Source of the DNA: Bradyrhizobium sp. AZCC 1719
Lineage (GTDB): Bacteria > Pseudomonadota > Alphaproteobacteria > Rhizobiales > Xanthobacteraceae
Length of the DNA: 64,000 nt
Direction of reading: 5' to 3'
Assembly: GCF_036924525.1 (NCBI RefSeq)
Contig: NZ_JAZHRU010000001.1
Coordinates: 2,013,001 to 2,077,000 of the forward strand
The notes under the pieces were generated by a model that saw only the letters and a list, made by a program, of their open reading frames with translations, had not been told where the DNA came from and made no database searches. Every line of letters starts with the position of its first letter. Within the stretch, counting starts at the first letter, position 1. A program made the translations under genes and the position numbers. Positions 25,578 to 33,093 of this stretch are shown here, in pieces.

Positions 25578-26117
25578 TCAATACGCCTCCTTCGCGTCAG
25601 CCTCTTCGCTGGTCTGCACCAGGTCGAGGCTTGCCTCGACCTTCCCCAGCAGTCGCGCGAAATCCTTGCGCTCCTGCGCGGACAGGCAGGAGAGAATCTC
25701 CTGTTCCCTGCGCAGCAGCCGCGGGATCAATTCTTCGTAGAGTGCTTCGCCCTTGTGCGTCAGACGCAGGCGGAATTCGCGGCGGTCGTCCTCGTTCTCG
25801 ACGCGCTCGACGATCTGCCGCTTCATCAGCGAGGTGACCGCGCGACTGATGGTGGATTTGTGGGTGCGGGTGCAGTGGGCGATGTATTGCGCGCTGCAGG
25901 CATCGTGGCGGAAGCCGAGCGTCGCCAGCACGCGCCATTCCGGAATATCGAGCCCATAGCGCTCCGCATATTCGGCCGAGAGTGCGGAGCTGACTTCCGC
26001 CGCCAGCCGGTTGAGCCGGAACGGCACGAACTTGAACAGGTCCAGCCGTGCGGCCCTTTTCGGCGCGCTCTCTTCCCGCGGACCGGCCGCCATTTCGCCT
26101 GACATCGCTTTTGGCAA
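25578..26117 (-). CDS. MarR-family transcriptional regulator
   Basis: A 179-residue protein with a MarR winged helix: VPFRLNRLAAEVSSALSAEYAERYGL, then LDIPEWRVLATLGFRHDACSAQYIAHCTRTHKSTISRAVTSLMKRQIVERVENEDDRREFRLRLTHKG. The wing has the usual D-x-R-x-x-x-L-x-L-T pattern. Such regulators usually repress aromatic-degradation operons and are released by the aromatic ligand. It is divergent from the flavin monooxygenase gene of the homogentisate cluster, with a near-perfect palindrome between them, so it is the probable local repressor. TTG 26117 has GAGG 6 nt upstream; ATG 26105 is the alternative. Confidence 0.88.
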   Translation of the reverse strand: MPKAMSGEMAAGPREESAPKRAARLDLFKFVPFRLNRLAAEVSSALSAEYAERYGLDIPEWRVLATLGFRHDACSAQYIAHCTRTHKSTISRAVTSLMKRQIVERVENEDDRREFRLRLTHKGEALYEELIPRLLRREQEILSCLSAQERKDFARLLGKVEASLDLVQTSEEADAKEAY

Positions 26118-26165
26118 GAATCGCCTCGATTTGAGTTGACGCCGGCCCCGGCCGGGGGTTTAAGA

Positions 26166-26183
26166 TAGTTGCAGATGCGACTA
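26166..26183. promoter_or_regulatory. Probable MarR operator
   Basis: TAGTTGCAGATGCGACTA is an inverted repeat with 7-bp half-sites (6 of 7 matching) around a 4-bp centre, the size and shape of MarR-family operators. It lies between the MarR gene and the divergent monooxygenase gene, 48 bp from the MarR start. Confidence 0.6.
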
Positions 26184-26213
26184 ATTTAGCAGGGTTGCAG
26201 GTCGCTAGCTATA

Positions 26214-26285
26214 GCGTTTTCGAGCGAAGCATGCCCTCGGACGTGATCCGGGGGTGGATACCGGTTCGCGTGAAGAAAACGCGTC
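26214..26285. repeat. Palindromic repeat (AGCGTTTTC...GAAAACGCG family), copy 1
   Basis: Ends AGCGTTTTC and GAAAACGCGTC enclose GGACGTGATCCGGGGGTGG and TACCGGTTCGCGTG. It is homologous to the inverted copy at 54702-54782, which lies inside the L,D-transpeptidase reading frame. Confidence 0.8.
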
Positions 26286-26318
26286 GACACAAGATCTCTG
26301 GTCACGGGGTTGACCCGC

Positions 26319-27932
26319 ATGGCGCTGACTAAGACCCAATTCGGCTATCGTCGCCACTCCGACCAGGATCGTGCGGGTGCGAACGTGGCCGAGCACGCGA
26401 TCGTCGTGGTCGGCGCAGGTCCGGTAGGGTTGTCGCTGGCGATCGATCTGGCGCAGCGCGGGCAAGCGGTCGTGCTGCTCGACGACGCTGACCGGATCGG
26501 CGAGGGCTCGCGGGCGATCTGCTTCTCCAAGCGCTCGCTCGAATTCTGGGACCGGCTCGGCATCGGCCAGCGCATGGTCGACAAGGGCGTGGTGTGGAGC
26601 GTCGGCAAGATCTTTCACGGCGACTCCCAGCTCTATCAGTTCAACCTGCTGCCCGAGGAGGGCCACAAGCGGCCCGCCTTCATCAACCTGCAGCAATTCT
26701 ACGCCGAGGCCTATCTGGTCGATCGTGTCGAGGAACTCCCCGAGATCGATCTGCGCTGGCGCAACAAGGTGACCGGGCTCGAGCCGCGCAACGACCATGT
26801 GGTGTTGACGATCCAGACGCCGGACGGCCCCTATCGGCTGGCGGCGCAATATGTCGTCGGCTGCGACGGCGCCCGATCCTCGCTACGGCAAATGGTGGGA
26901 GCGGAGTTTGCGGGTCAGGTGTTCGAAGACCAGTTCCTGATCGCCGACGTCAAGATGACCGCGGCATTTCCGACCGAACGCTGGTTCTGGTTCGATCCGC
27001 CGTTCCACGCCGGGCGCTCCGCGCTCCTGCACAAGCAGCCCGATGATATCTGGCGGATCGACCTGCAGCTCAATCGTTTTGCCGATCCAGCGGTAGAAAA
27101 GCTGCCGGAGAACGTGCGGCCACGCATCGCCCGCATGCTCGGTCACGACAAGTTCGATTTCGAATGGATCTCGCTCTACAAATTCCAGTGCCGGCGGATG
27201 AACAAGTTCGTCCATGGCCGGGTGATCTTTGCCGGCGACGCCGCGCATCAGGTCTCGCCGTTCGGCGCGCGCGGCGCCAATTCCGGGCTCGAGGATGCCG
27301 AGAACCTGGCGTGGAAGCTCGATCGCGTGCTGAAGGGCATCTCACCCGAGGCGCTGCTCGAGAGCTATCATATCGAGCGCAGCGCCGCGGCCGACGAGAA
27401 TATCCGCGAATCCACCCGTTCGACCGATTTCATGGCGCCCAACTCCCACCAGGAGGCGCGGCTGCGCAAGGCGGTGCTATCGCTCGCCAGGGAAACCGAG
27501 TTCGGCAAGCGCATGGTGAATGCGGGGCGTCTCTCGACGCCCTCGATCTACGAAACGCCGCTTTCGACCGCCGATAGCGATTCCTGGCGCGGCGGCCCGC
27601 GTCCCGGCGCGTCGATGCCGGATGCGCCCGTTGCAGGCCGGAGCGGCGAACCGATGTATCTCACCGATGCTTTCATCGGGGCGGGAACGGGGTTCACGCT
27701 GCTGGAGTTTAGCAATGGTGCTGCGCCGGAGCTGCCGGAAGGATTGGGCACTATCCAGGTCGGCGGCCGGGGTGGCCTTGCCGATTCTGCTGGTCTTGCC
27801 GCCAGTCGCTACGACGCCGAGCCCGGCACGACCTATCTGTTGCGTCCCGATGGCTACGTCGCGGCGCGCTTTCGGCATCCGACCCGGGCGACACTCGACG
27901 CCGCGCTCGCGCGTGCCGCCGGCCACACCTGA
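26319..27932 (+). CDS. FAD-dependent aromatic monooxygenase (PheA/TfdB/MhpA class)
   Basis: A 537-residue class A flavoprotein hydroxylase: dinucleotide fingerprint VVGAGPVGLSLAIDLAQRG (about 29-47), DG motif VVGCDGARSSLRQMVG (about 185-200) and GD motif VIFAGDAAHQVSPFGARGANSGLEDA (about 302-327). The C-terminal thioredoxin-like domain is typical of phenol and 3-hydroxyphenylpropionate hydroxylases. It heads a plus-strand cluster with a DUF2783 gene, an MBL gene, hmgA and fahA, suggesting that it hydroxylates a phenylacetate- or hydroxyphenyl-type substrate into homogentisate; that substrate is an inference. Start ATG 26319 with ACGGGG upstream. Probably controlled by the divergent MarR protein. 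Confidence 0.88.
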   Translation: MALTKTQFGYRRHSDQDRAGANVAEHAIVVVGAGPVGLSLAIDLAQRGQAVVLLDDADRIGEGSRAICFSKRSLEFWDRLGIGQRMVDKGVVWSVGKIFHGDSQLYQFNLLPEEGHKRPAFINLQQFYAEAYLVDRVEELPEIDLRWRNKVTGLEPRNDHVVLTIQTPDGPYRLAAQYVVGCDGARSSLRQMVGAEFAGQVFEDQFLIADVKMTAAFPTERWFWFDPPFHAGRSALLHKQPDDIWRIDLQLNRFADPAVEKLPENVRPRIARMLGHDKFDFEWISLYKFQCRRMNKFVHGRVIFAGDAAHQVSPFGARGANSGLEDAENLAWKLDRVLKGISPEALLESYHIERSAAADENIRESTRSTDFMAPNSHQEARLRKAVLSLARETEFGKRMVNAGRLSTPSIYETPLSTADSDSWRGGPRPGASMPDAPVAGRSGEPMYLTDAFIGAGTGFTLLEFSNGAAPELPEGLGTIQVGGRGGLADSAGLAASRYDAEPGTTYLLRPDGYVAARFRHPTRATLDAALARAAGHT

Positions 27933-27941
27933 GGTTTCGTC

Positions 27942-28172
27942 ATGGCGCTATCGACCAGCTCGAACTTTGCCAAGCCTGATGACGCGTTCCGCGCCATCGT
28001 CGAGGCGCATCGTGGACTGAACGACGAGCAAAGCGCCGATCTCGATGCGGCACTGGTTCTCATCCTCGCCAATCACATCGGCGACCTCGATGTGCTGAAG
28101 GAGGCGATTGCGCTCGCCGCTCGGCGGATGCTCGATGCGAGCCAGCAGCAACAGCAGCAGCAACAGCAATAG
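27942..28172 (+). CDS. DUF2783-domain small protein with polyglutamine tail
   Basis: A 76-residue protein matching DUF2783 (AFRAIVEAHRGLNDEQSADLDAALVLILANHIGDLDVLKEAIALAARRML). The last nine residues are all Gln, encoded by a CAG/CAA run (28145-28169). DUF2783 proteins commonly sit beside an FAD hydroxylase and hmgA in alphaproteobacteria, as here, but their role is not known. It follows the monooxygenase by 9 nt and so is in the same operon. The homopolymeric tail may vary in length between strains. Confidence 0.88.
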   Translation: MALSTSSNFAKPDDAFRAIVEAHRGLNDEQSADLDAALVLILANHIGDLDVLKEAIALAARRMLDASQQQQQQQQQ

Positions 28173-28208
28173 TAATTCGCGTCTCAAACGAAGTCAGGAA
28201 TCGAATTG

Positions 28209-29165
28209 ATGGCTAAAGGTTTTGCGTCCACCACCGATCTGGCGGAGAAGAAGATCACCTTTTCCGAAATCGGCACCGATCTTTACGCGTTCACCGCCGA
28301 GGGAGACCCGAATTCCGCGATCATCGTTGGCGACGACGGCTGCCTGGTGTTCGATGCCCAGGCGACGCCGGCGATGGCCAACAAGGTGATCGAGCGGGTA
28401 CGCACCGTCACCGACAAGCCGATCAAGTATGTCGTGCTGTCGCATTATCACGCCGTCCGCGTGCTCGGCGCCTCCGCCTACAAGGCGCAGGGCATCGTGG
28501 CGTCGGCCGAAACCTACCGGCTGATCGAGGAGCGCGGCCAGCAGGATTGGGATTCCGAATACGGCCGTTTTCCCCGCCTGTTTCAGGATGCGCAGAGCAT
28601 TCCCGGGCTGACCTGGCCGACGCTGACCTTTGAAGGCGAGATGTCGATTTACTTGGGAAAACGCGAGGTGCGCTTGATGCAGCTCGGCGCCGGGCATACG
28701 TCGGGCGATATCGTGGCCTGGGTGCCGGATGCCGAGGTGATGTTCTCCGGCGACCTCATCGAATATCACTCGGCCTGCTATTGCGGCGATGCGCATTTGC
28801 GTGAATGGCCGATGACGCTGAATGAAATTCGCGCCTTCAATCCGAAGGCGATCGCGCCGGGCCGTGGCGACGCGCTGAAGGGACTTTCAACCGGGCGCGA
28901 CGCGATCGCGATGACGCGCGACTTCGTCACGACGCTCTATGGCGCCGCGGAAAGCTCGGTGGCCAGGGGCCGAACGCTGAAAGAGACCTTTGCCGCGACG
29001 CGCGAGGTGATGGATCCAAAATTTTCCAGCTTCGCCATTTACGAGCACTGCCTGCCGTTCAACGTCTCGCGCGCGTTCGACGAGGCTTCGGGAATAGATG
29101 ATCCCGTGATCTGGACCGACAAGCGCGACCAGGAAATGTGGGCCGCCCTGCAAGGAGGAGGATAG
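28209..29165 (+). CDS. MBL-fold metallo-hydrolase-like protein with altered metal site
   Basis: A 318-residue MBL-fold protein (SEIGTDLYAFTAEGDPNSAIIVGDDGCLVFDAQATP, then the metal loop). The canonical HxHxDH reads H79-Y-H81-A-V83-R84, so the Asp and last His of the loop are lost; later ligand candidates GAGHTSGDIV and MFSGDLIEYH are present. A mononuclear or non-hydrolytic site is possible. It lies 36 nt after the DUF2783 gene and 3 nt before hmgA, so it is part of the homogentisate operon. ATG 28209 is preceded by an in-frame TTG. Its reaction in the pathway is unknown. Confidence 0.87.
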   Translation: MAKGFASTTDLAEKKITFSEIGTDLYAFTAEGDPNSAIIVGDDGCLVFDAQATPAMANKVIERVRTVTDKPIKYVVLSHYHAVRVLGASAYKAQGIVASAETYRLIEERGQQDWDSEYGRFPRLFQDAQSIPGLTWPTLTFEGEMSIYLGKREVRLMQLGAGHTSGDIVAWVPDAEVMFSGDLIEYHSACYCGDAHLREWPMTLNEIRAFNPKAIAPGRGDALKGLSTGRDAIAMTRDFVTTLYGAAESSVARGRTLKETFAATREVMDPKFSSFAIYEHCLPFNVSRAFDEASGIDDPVIWTDKRDQEMWAALQGGG

Positions 29166-29168
29166 ACC

Positions 29169-30515
29169 ATGAATATCAATACCTCGCCTGATCAGATCGT
29201 TCGCAGCAGCGCACAACTGACGCCGGGCTATATGTCCGGTTTCGGCAACAGCTTTGAGACCGAGGCGCTGCCCGGTGCGCTGCCGATGGGGCGCAATTCG
29301 CCGCAGCGCTGCGCTTACGGGCTCTACGCCGAACAGCTCTCCGGCTCGCCCTTCACCGCGCCGCGCGGCAGCAATGAGCGCTCCTGGCTCTATCGCATCC
29401 GCCCGTCGGTGAAGCATTCGGGCCGCTTTGCGAAAGTTGATGCCGGACTGTGGCGCACCGCGCCGTGCCACGAATATGACTTGCCGATCGCGCAACTGCG
29501 CTGGGATCCGGCCCCGATCCCAAAGGAAGACAAGACTTTCCTGCAGGGCGTGCAGACCATGACGACGGCGGGCGACGCCAATACGCAGGCCGGCATGGCC
29601 GCGCACGTCTATCTCATCACCAAGTCAATGGTCGATCAGCATTTCTACAATGCCGATGGCGAGATGATGTTCGTGGCGCAGCAGGGCAATTTGCGCCTCG
29701 TCACCGAGTTCGGCCGTATCGATATCGAGCCGGGCGAGATTGCGGTGATCCCGCGCGGCGTGAAATTCCGGGTGGAGATTCCGAATGGACCTGCGCGCGG
29801 CTATCTCTGCGAGAATTACGGCGGCGCGTTCACGCTGCCGGAACGCGGGCCGATCGGCGCCAATTGCCTTGCCAATTCGCGCGACTTCCTGACGCCGGTC
29901 GCAAGCTATGAGGACAAGGACACGCCGACCGAACTGTATGTGAAATGGGGCGGCTCGCTGTTCAAGACGACGCTGCCGCATTCGCCGATCGACGTGGTGG
30001 CGTGGCACGGCAACTACGCGCCGTACAAGTACGACCTGCGCACCTTCTCGCCGGTCGGCGCCATCGGCTTCGACCATCCCGACCCCTCGATCTTCACGGT
30101 GCTGACCTCGCCGTCGGAAACGGCCGGCACCGCGAACATCGATTTCGTGATTTTCCCGGAGCGCTGGGCGGTCGCTGAAAACACCTTCCGCCCGCCCTGG
30201 TATCACATGAACATCATGAGTGAGTTCATGGGGCTGATCTATGGCGTCTACGACGCCAAGCCGCAGGGCTTTGTTCCGGGCGGCATCAGCTTGCACAACT
30301 GCATGCTGCCGCACGGCCCCGACCGCGAGGCCTTCGACCACGCCAGCAATGGCGAGTTGAAGCCGGTAAAGCTGACGGGCACCATGGCCTTCATGTTCGA
30401 AACGCGCTTCCCGCAGCGGGTGACGCAGCACGCGGCGACGTCGGCGACCTTGCAGGACGACTACGCCGATTGCTGGAAGGGCCTTGAGAAGCGGTTCGAT
30501 CCGAACAAGCCGTGA
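29169..30515 (+). CDS. hmgA: Homogentisate 1,2-dioxygenase
   Basis: A 448-residue protein closely matching the family throughout: [19 protein letters not shown] near the N-terminus and the Fe(II) ligands in [12 protein letters not shown] (His, Glu) and the C-terminal NCMLPHGPD (His). It opens the ring of homogentisate to maleylacetoacetate with O2 in the cytoplasm. It starts 3 nt after the MBL gene, with GGAGGAGG overlapping that gene's end as ribosome binding site, so translation is coupled. The next gene, fahA, is separated by a 160-bp palindromic repeat. No maleylacetoacetate isomerase gene is visible here, so that step must be encoded elsewhere. Confidence 0.97.
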   Translation: MNINTSPDQIVRSSAQLTPGYMSGFGNSFETEALPGALPMGRNSPQRCAYGLYAEQLSGSPFTAPRGSNERSWLYRIRPSVKHSGRFAKVDAGLWRTAPCHEYDLPIAQLRWDPAPIPKEDKTFLQGVQTMTTAGDANTQAGMAAHVYLITKSMVDQHFYNADGEMMFVAQQGNLRLVTEFGRIDIEPGEIAVIPRGVKFRVEIPNGPARGYLCENYGGAFTLPERGPIGANCLANSRDFLTPVASYEDKDTPTELYVKWGGSLFKTTLPHSPIDVVAWHGNYAPYKYDLRTFSPVGAIGFDHPDPSIFTVLTSPSETAGTANIDFVIFPERWAVAENTFRPPWYHMNIMSEFMGLIYGVYDAKPQGFVPGGISLHNCMLPHGPDREAFDHASNGELKPVKLTGTMAFMFETRFPQRVTQHAATSATLQDDYADCWKGLEKRFDPNKP

Positions 30516-30520
30516 CCTTT

Positions 30521-30680
30521 ACCCTCCCCTGGAGGGGGAGGGTCGGCTCGCATGAGCGCAGCGAAATGCGAGACGGGGTGGGGTGATCTCTCCACTCGGG
30601 CACCGTCGGACGTGGAGAGACCGTCACCCCACCCCGCCGCTCATTTCATGAGCGTCGACCCTCCCCCTCCAGGGGAGGGT
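30521..30680. repeat. 160-bp palindromic element, copy 1 (between hmgA and fahA)
   Basis: Both ends are the ACCCTCCCC...GGGGAGGGT palindrome in inverted orientation. Inside, GGGGTGGGGTGATCTCTCCA is mirrored by an inverted copy ending CACCCCACCCC, so most of the element folds on itself. It is roughly 90% alike by eye to the copy at 39467-39627. It separates two genes of the same pathway and may uncouple their expression or stabilise the hmgA mRNA. Confidence 0.9.
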
Positions 30681-30714
30681 GAAAGAACCAGCCTTAGCGA
30701 TATTCGGGAAAGCC

Positions 30715-31986
30715 ATGCCCCACCCCAACGATCCCAAACTCCGCTCCTTCATCGACGTCGCGCCCACTTCCCATTTCCCGATCCAGAATCTCCCTTACGG
30801 CGTGTTCTCCGCCAAGGACGGGCTCGCCCCGCGGGTCGGCGTCGCGATCGGCGACTACGTGCTCGATCTCTGGCAACTCGCGCAGGACTGCCGCTTCGAT
30901 CTCGTCGAGCCGGCGGTGTTCGCCGCGCCGCAGCTCAATGGGTTCATGGCGCTGGGGCCAAAGGTCTGGTCGAGCACGCGGGCGCGCATCAGCGAACTCT
31001 TACGGCACGACTATCCCGAGCTGCGCGACAACGAAGCCTTGCGCAAGCGTGCGCTGGTGCCGATGGCGGACGTGAAGTTGCACATGCCGTTCGCCGTCTC
31101 CGGCTACACCGATTTCTATTCGTCCAAGGAGCACGCCACCAATGTCGGCGTGATGTTCCGCGGCAAGGACAATGCGCTGCAGCCGAACTGGCTGCACATG
31201 CCGATCGGCTACAACGGCCGCGCGTCCACGGTTGTCGTCAGCGGCACGCCGGTGCGCCGGCCGCGCGGCCAGTTGAAGCCGCCGACGGCCGACATGCCGA
31301 GCTTTGGGCCATGCAAGCGGCTCGATTTCGAGTTGGAGATGGGCGTCGTGGTCGGCCAGCCGTCGCTGATGGGCGAGATGATTAACGAGAAGCAGGCCGA
31401 AGAGATGATCTTCGGCTTTGTGATCCTGAACGACTGGAGCGCGCGCGATATTCAGCAGTGGGAATATGTCCCGCTCGGCCCGTTCCAGGCCAAGGTGTTC
31501 GCGACCTCGATCAGCCCGTGGGTGGTGACGCGCGAGGCGCTGGAGCCGTTCCGCCTCAACGGCCCCGTGCAGGATCCGAAGCCGCTGCCATACTTGCAGC
31601 AGACGCAGCCGAACAATTACGACATGGCGCTGGAGGTGGACTTGCGCGCCGCGCCGATGAACACGCCGAAAAATATCAGCCGCACCAATTTCAAGTACAT
31701 GTACTGGTCGTCGGTGCAGCAGCTCGTGCACCATGCGTCTTGCGGCTGCGCCATGAATGTCGGCGATCTCTTAGGGTCCGGCACTATCTCCGGCCCGGAA
31801 AAGGATCAGCGCGGCAGTCTGCTAGAGATAAGCTGGAACGGCACCGAGCCGGTCGAACTGGCCGAGGGCGTGAAGCGTTCGTTCCTGGAGGATGGCGACT
31901 CGCTCGTGCTGCGCGGCTGGTGCCAGGGCAATGGCTACCGCGTTGGGTTCGGCGAGGTCGAGGGGACGATTTTGGCGGCGGGGTAG
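30715..31986 (+). CDS. fahA: Fumarylacetoacetase
   Basis: A 423-residue protein with the fumarylacetoacetase N-terminal beta domain and catalytic C-terminal domain: YTDFYSSKEHATNVGVMFRG contains the active-site metal Asp and the catalytic His, and the metal-binding Glu residues lie in CKRLDFELEMGVVVGQP. Later conserved stretches are GFVILNDWSARDIQ and GDLLGSGTISGPEKDQRGSLLE. It cleaves fumarylacetoacetate to fumarate and acetoacetate, the last step of tyrosine/homogentisate breakdown. ATG 30715 follows GGGAAAG; upstream in-frame codons would read into the repeat. It probably belongs to the hmgA operon despite the repeat. Confidence 0.96.
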   Translation: MPHPNDPKLRSFIDVAPTSHFPIQNLPYGVFSAKDGLAPRVGVAIGDYVLDLWQLAQDCRFDLVEPAVFAAPQLNGFMALGPKVWSSTRARISELLRHDYPELRDNEALRKRALVPMADVKLHMPFAVSGYTDFYSSKEHATNVGVMFRGKDNALQPNWLHMPIGYNGRASTVVVSGTPVRRPRGQLKPPTADMPSFGPCKRLDFELEMGVVVGQPSLMGEMINEKQAEEMIFGFVILNDWSARDIQQWEYVPLGPFQAKVFATSISPWVVTREALEPFRLNGPVQDPKPLPYLQQTQPNNYDMALEVDLRAAPMNTPKNISRTNFKYMYWSSVQQLVHHASCGCAMNVGDLLGSGTISGPEKDQRGSLLEISWNGTEPVELAEGVKRSFLEDGDSLVLRGWCQGNGYRVGFGEVEGTILAAG

Positions 31987-31991
31987 GGGTT

Positions 31992-32075
31992 CCGTCATTC
32001 CGGGATGGTCCGCAGGACCAGACCCGGAATCTCGAGATTCCGGGTTCGATGCTTCGCATCGCCCCGGAATGACGG
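31992..32075. repeat. Palindromic repeat (CCGTCATTCCGGG family), copy 1
   Basis: Starts CCGTCATTCCGGG and ends CCCGGAATGACGG, with an inner inverted pair GGAATCTCGAGATTCC. It is located just past the fahA stop codon and before the convergent DUF1272 gene. Copy 2 is at 34222-34320. Confidence 0.88.
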
Positions 32076-32084
32076 TGGAGAACT

Positions 32085-32396
32085 TCACCGCTCCTGCGGC
32101 GGAATATCCCGAAGCTTCGCCGAATGCGCGGCAACGTCCTCGACGCTGTACTTCAAATGCACCCGCTTGTCCGACGGCGGCTGCTTCACGACGCATACGC
32201 CCGGCCGTCGCTCGGTCGCGGGCCGGATCGGCCGCCGCTCAAAACCGCCGCCGCAGTTCGGGCAGACATTATGCAGCTTGGTCTCGACGCAATCCGCGCA
32301 GAACGTGCATTCGTAGGAACAGATCCGCGCGTCGATCGCATTCGGCGGCAGGTCCTTGTCGCAGTATTCGCAGTTCGGTCGGAGTTGCAGCGCCAT
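32085..32396 (-). CDS. DUF1272-domain zinc-ribbon-like protein
   Basis: A 103-residue protein beginning MALQLRPNCEYCDKDLPP, with Cys pairs CEYC, CTFCADC and CPNC that would bind zinc. This is the DUF1272 signature (RICSYECTFCADCVETKLHNVCPNCGG). The C-terminal 45 residues are polar and variable. Function unknown. ATG 32396 is fixed by the family N-terminus. It is convergent with fahA and downstream of the Lrp gene on the same strand. Confidence 0.88.
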   Translation of the reverse strand: MALQLRPNCEYCDKDLPPNAIDARICSYECTFCADCVETKLHNVCPNCGGGFERRPIRPATERRPGVCVVKQPPSDKRVHLKYSVEDVAAHSAKLRDIPPQER

Positions 32397-32506
32397 GCGT
32401 GGTCTCGTGGGGTGATTCTTAAGATCATCGCAAATGGGATCGGGAACGCGAATGACTAATTTCCCTCGATTTGGGCCATGCGGCCCCGGTGCCTCATCGA
32501 ACCGCT

Positions 32507-32971
32507 TCACTTCAACGGCAACCTCGCGCTCTCCTTCAGCCGGTCCAGCACGACCGACGAGCGCACATGCGCGACGCTCTGATGCGGCATCAGCACGTTG
32601 TTGACGAGATCGGAGAGGTCCTTGAGGTCGCGCAGCACCACTTTCAGCACGTAGTCGGCGTCGCCCGTGAGCGAATAGGCCTCCTGGATGTCGTCGACGC
32701 GATTGACCAGGGCGCGGAATTTCTTGGCGTTGTCGGGCGAATGCGTCGCCAGCGTGATGTGGACGAAGGCGATCAGGTTGAAGCCGAGCGCCTCGCCGGC
32801 GAGGTCGGCGTGGTAGCCGGCGATCACCTTTTCCTCCTCGAGCCGCATCCGCCGCCGCGAGCATTGCGAGGCGGACAGGCCGACCAGGTCGGCGAGTTGC
32901 TGGTTGGTCAGCCGGCCGTCATCCTGTAGCGCGGCCAGCATTTTGAGGTCGAAGGCATCTGTCGATATCAT
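32507..32971 (-). CDS. Lrp/AsnC-family transcriptional regulator
   Basis: A 154-residue protein: N-terminal HTH (DAFDLKMLAALQDDGRLTNQQLADLVGLSASQCSRRRMRLEEEKVI) and C-terminal RAM ligand-binding domain (FNLIAFVHITLATHSPDNAKKF, SLTGDADYVLKVVLRDLKDLSDLV). It is divergent from hppD with 122 bp between the starts, so it probably senses an aromatic amino acid and regulates hppD; this is inferred from position. ATG 32971 is taken as start; an in-frame ATG at 32995 is possible. Confidence 0.92.
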   Translation of the reverse strand: MISTDAFDLKMLAALQDDGRLTNQQLADLVGLSASQCSRRRMRLEEEKVIAGYHADLAGEALGFNLIAFVHITLATHSPDNAKKFRALVNRVDDIQEAYSLTGDADYVLKVVLRDLKDLSDLVNNVLMPHQSVAHVRSSVVLDRLKESARLPLK

Positions 32972-33062
32972 GCGCAGATCACCGATTCTATGCACGGTTC
33001 ATGCGTCACGGTAGCCCAACGCGGGACTATTTGCATGCACTTTGCGTCCGTTTCGCCCGATA

Positions 33063-33076
33063 TTGATCCAGATCAA
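33063..33076. promoter_or_regulatory. FNR/FixK-type box upstream of hppD
   Basis: TTGATCCAGATCAA is a perfect match to the FNR/FixK consensus TTGAT-N4-ATCAA. Its end lies 17 nt from the hppD start codon, with GGGAG (ribosome binding site) between, so its position suits repression better than activation. Confidence 0.65.
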
Positions 33077-33093
33077 TTTACGGGAGTTTAGCC

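Noticed and set aside
30521..30680. CRISPR array or tRNA-like structure
   Set aside because: The repeats are inverted, without regular spacers; no cas gene lies in the window. It is a palindromic element.
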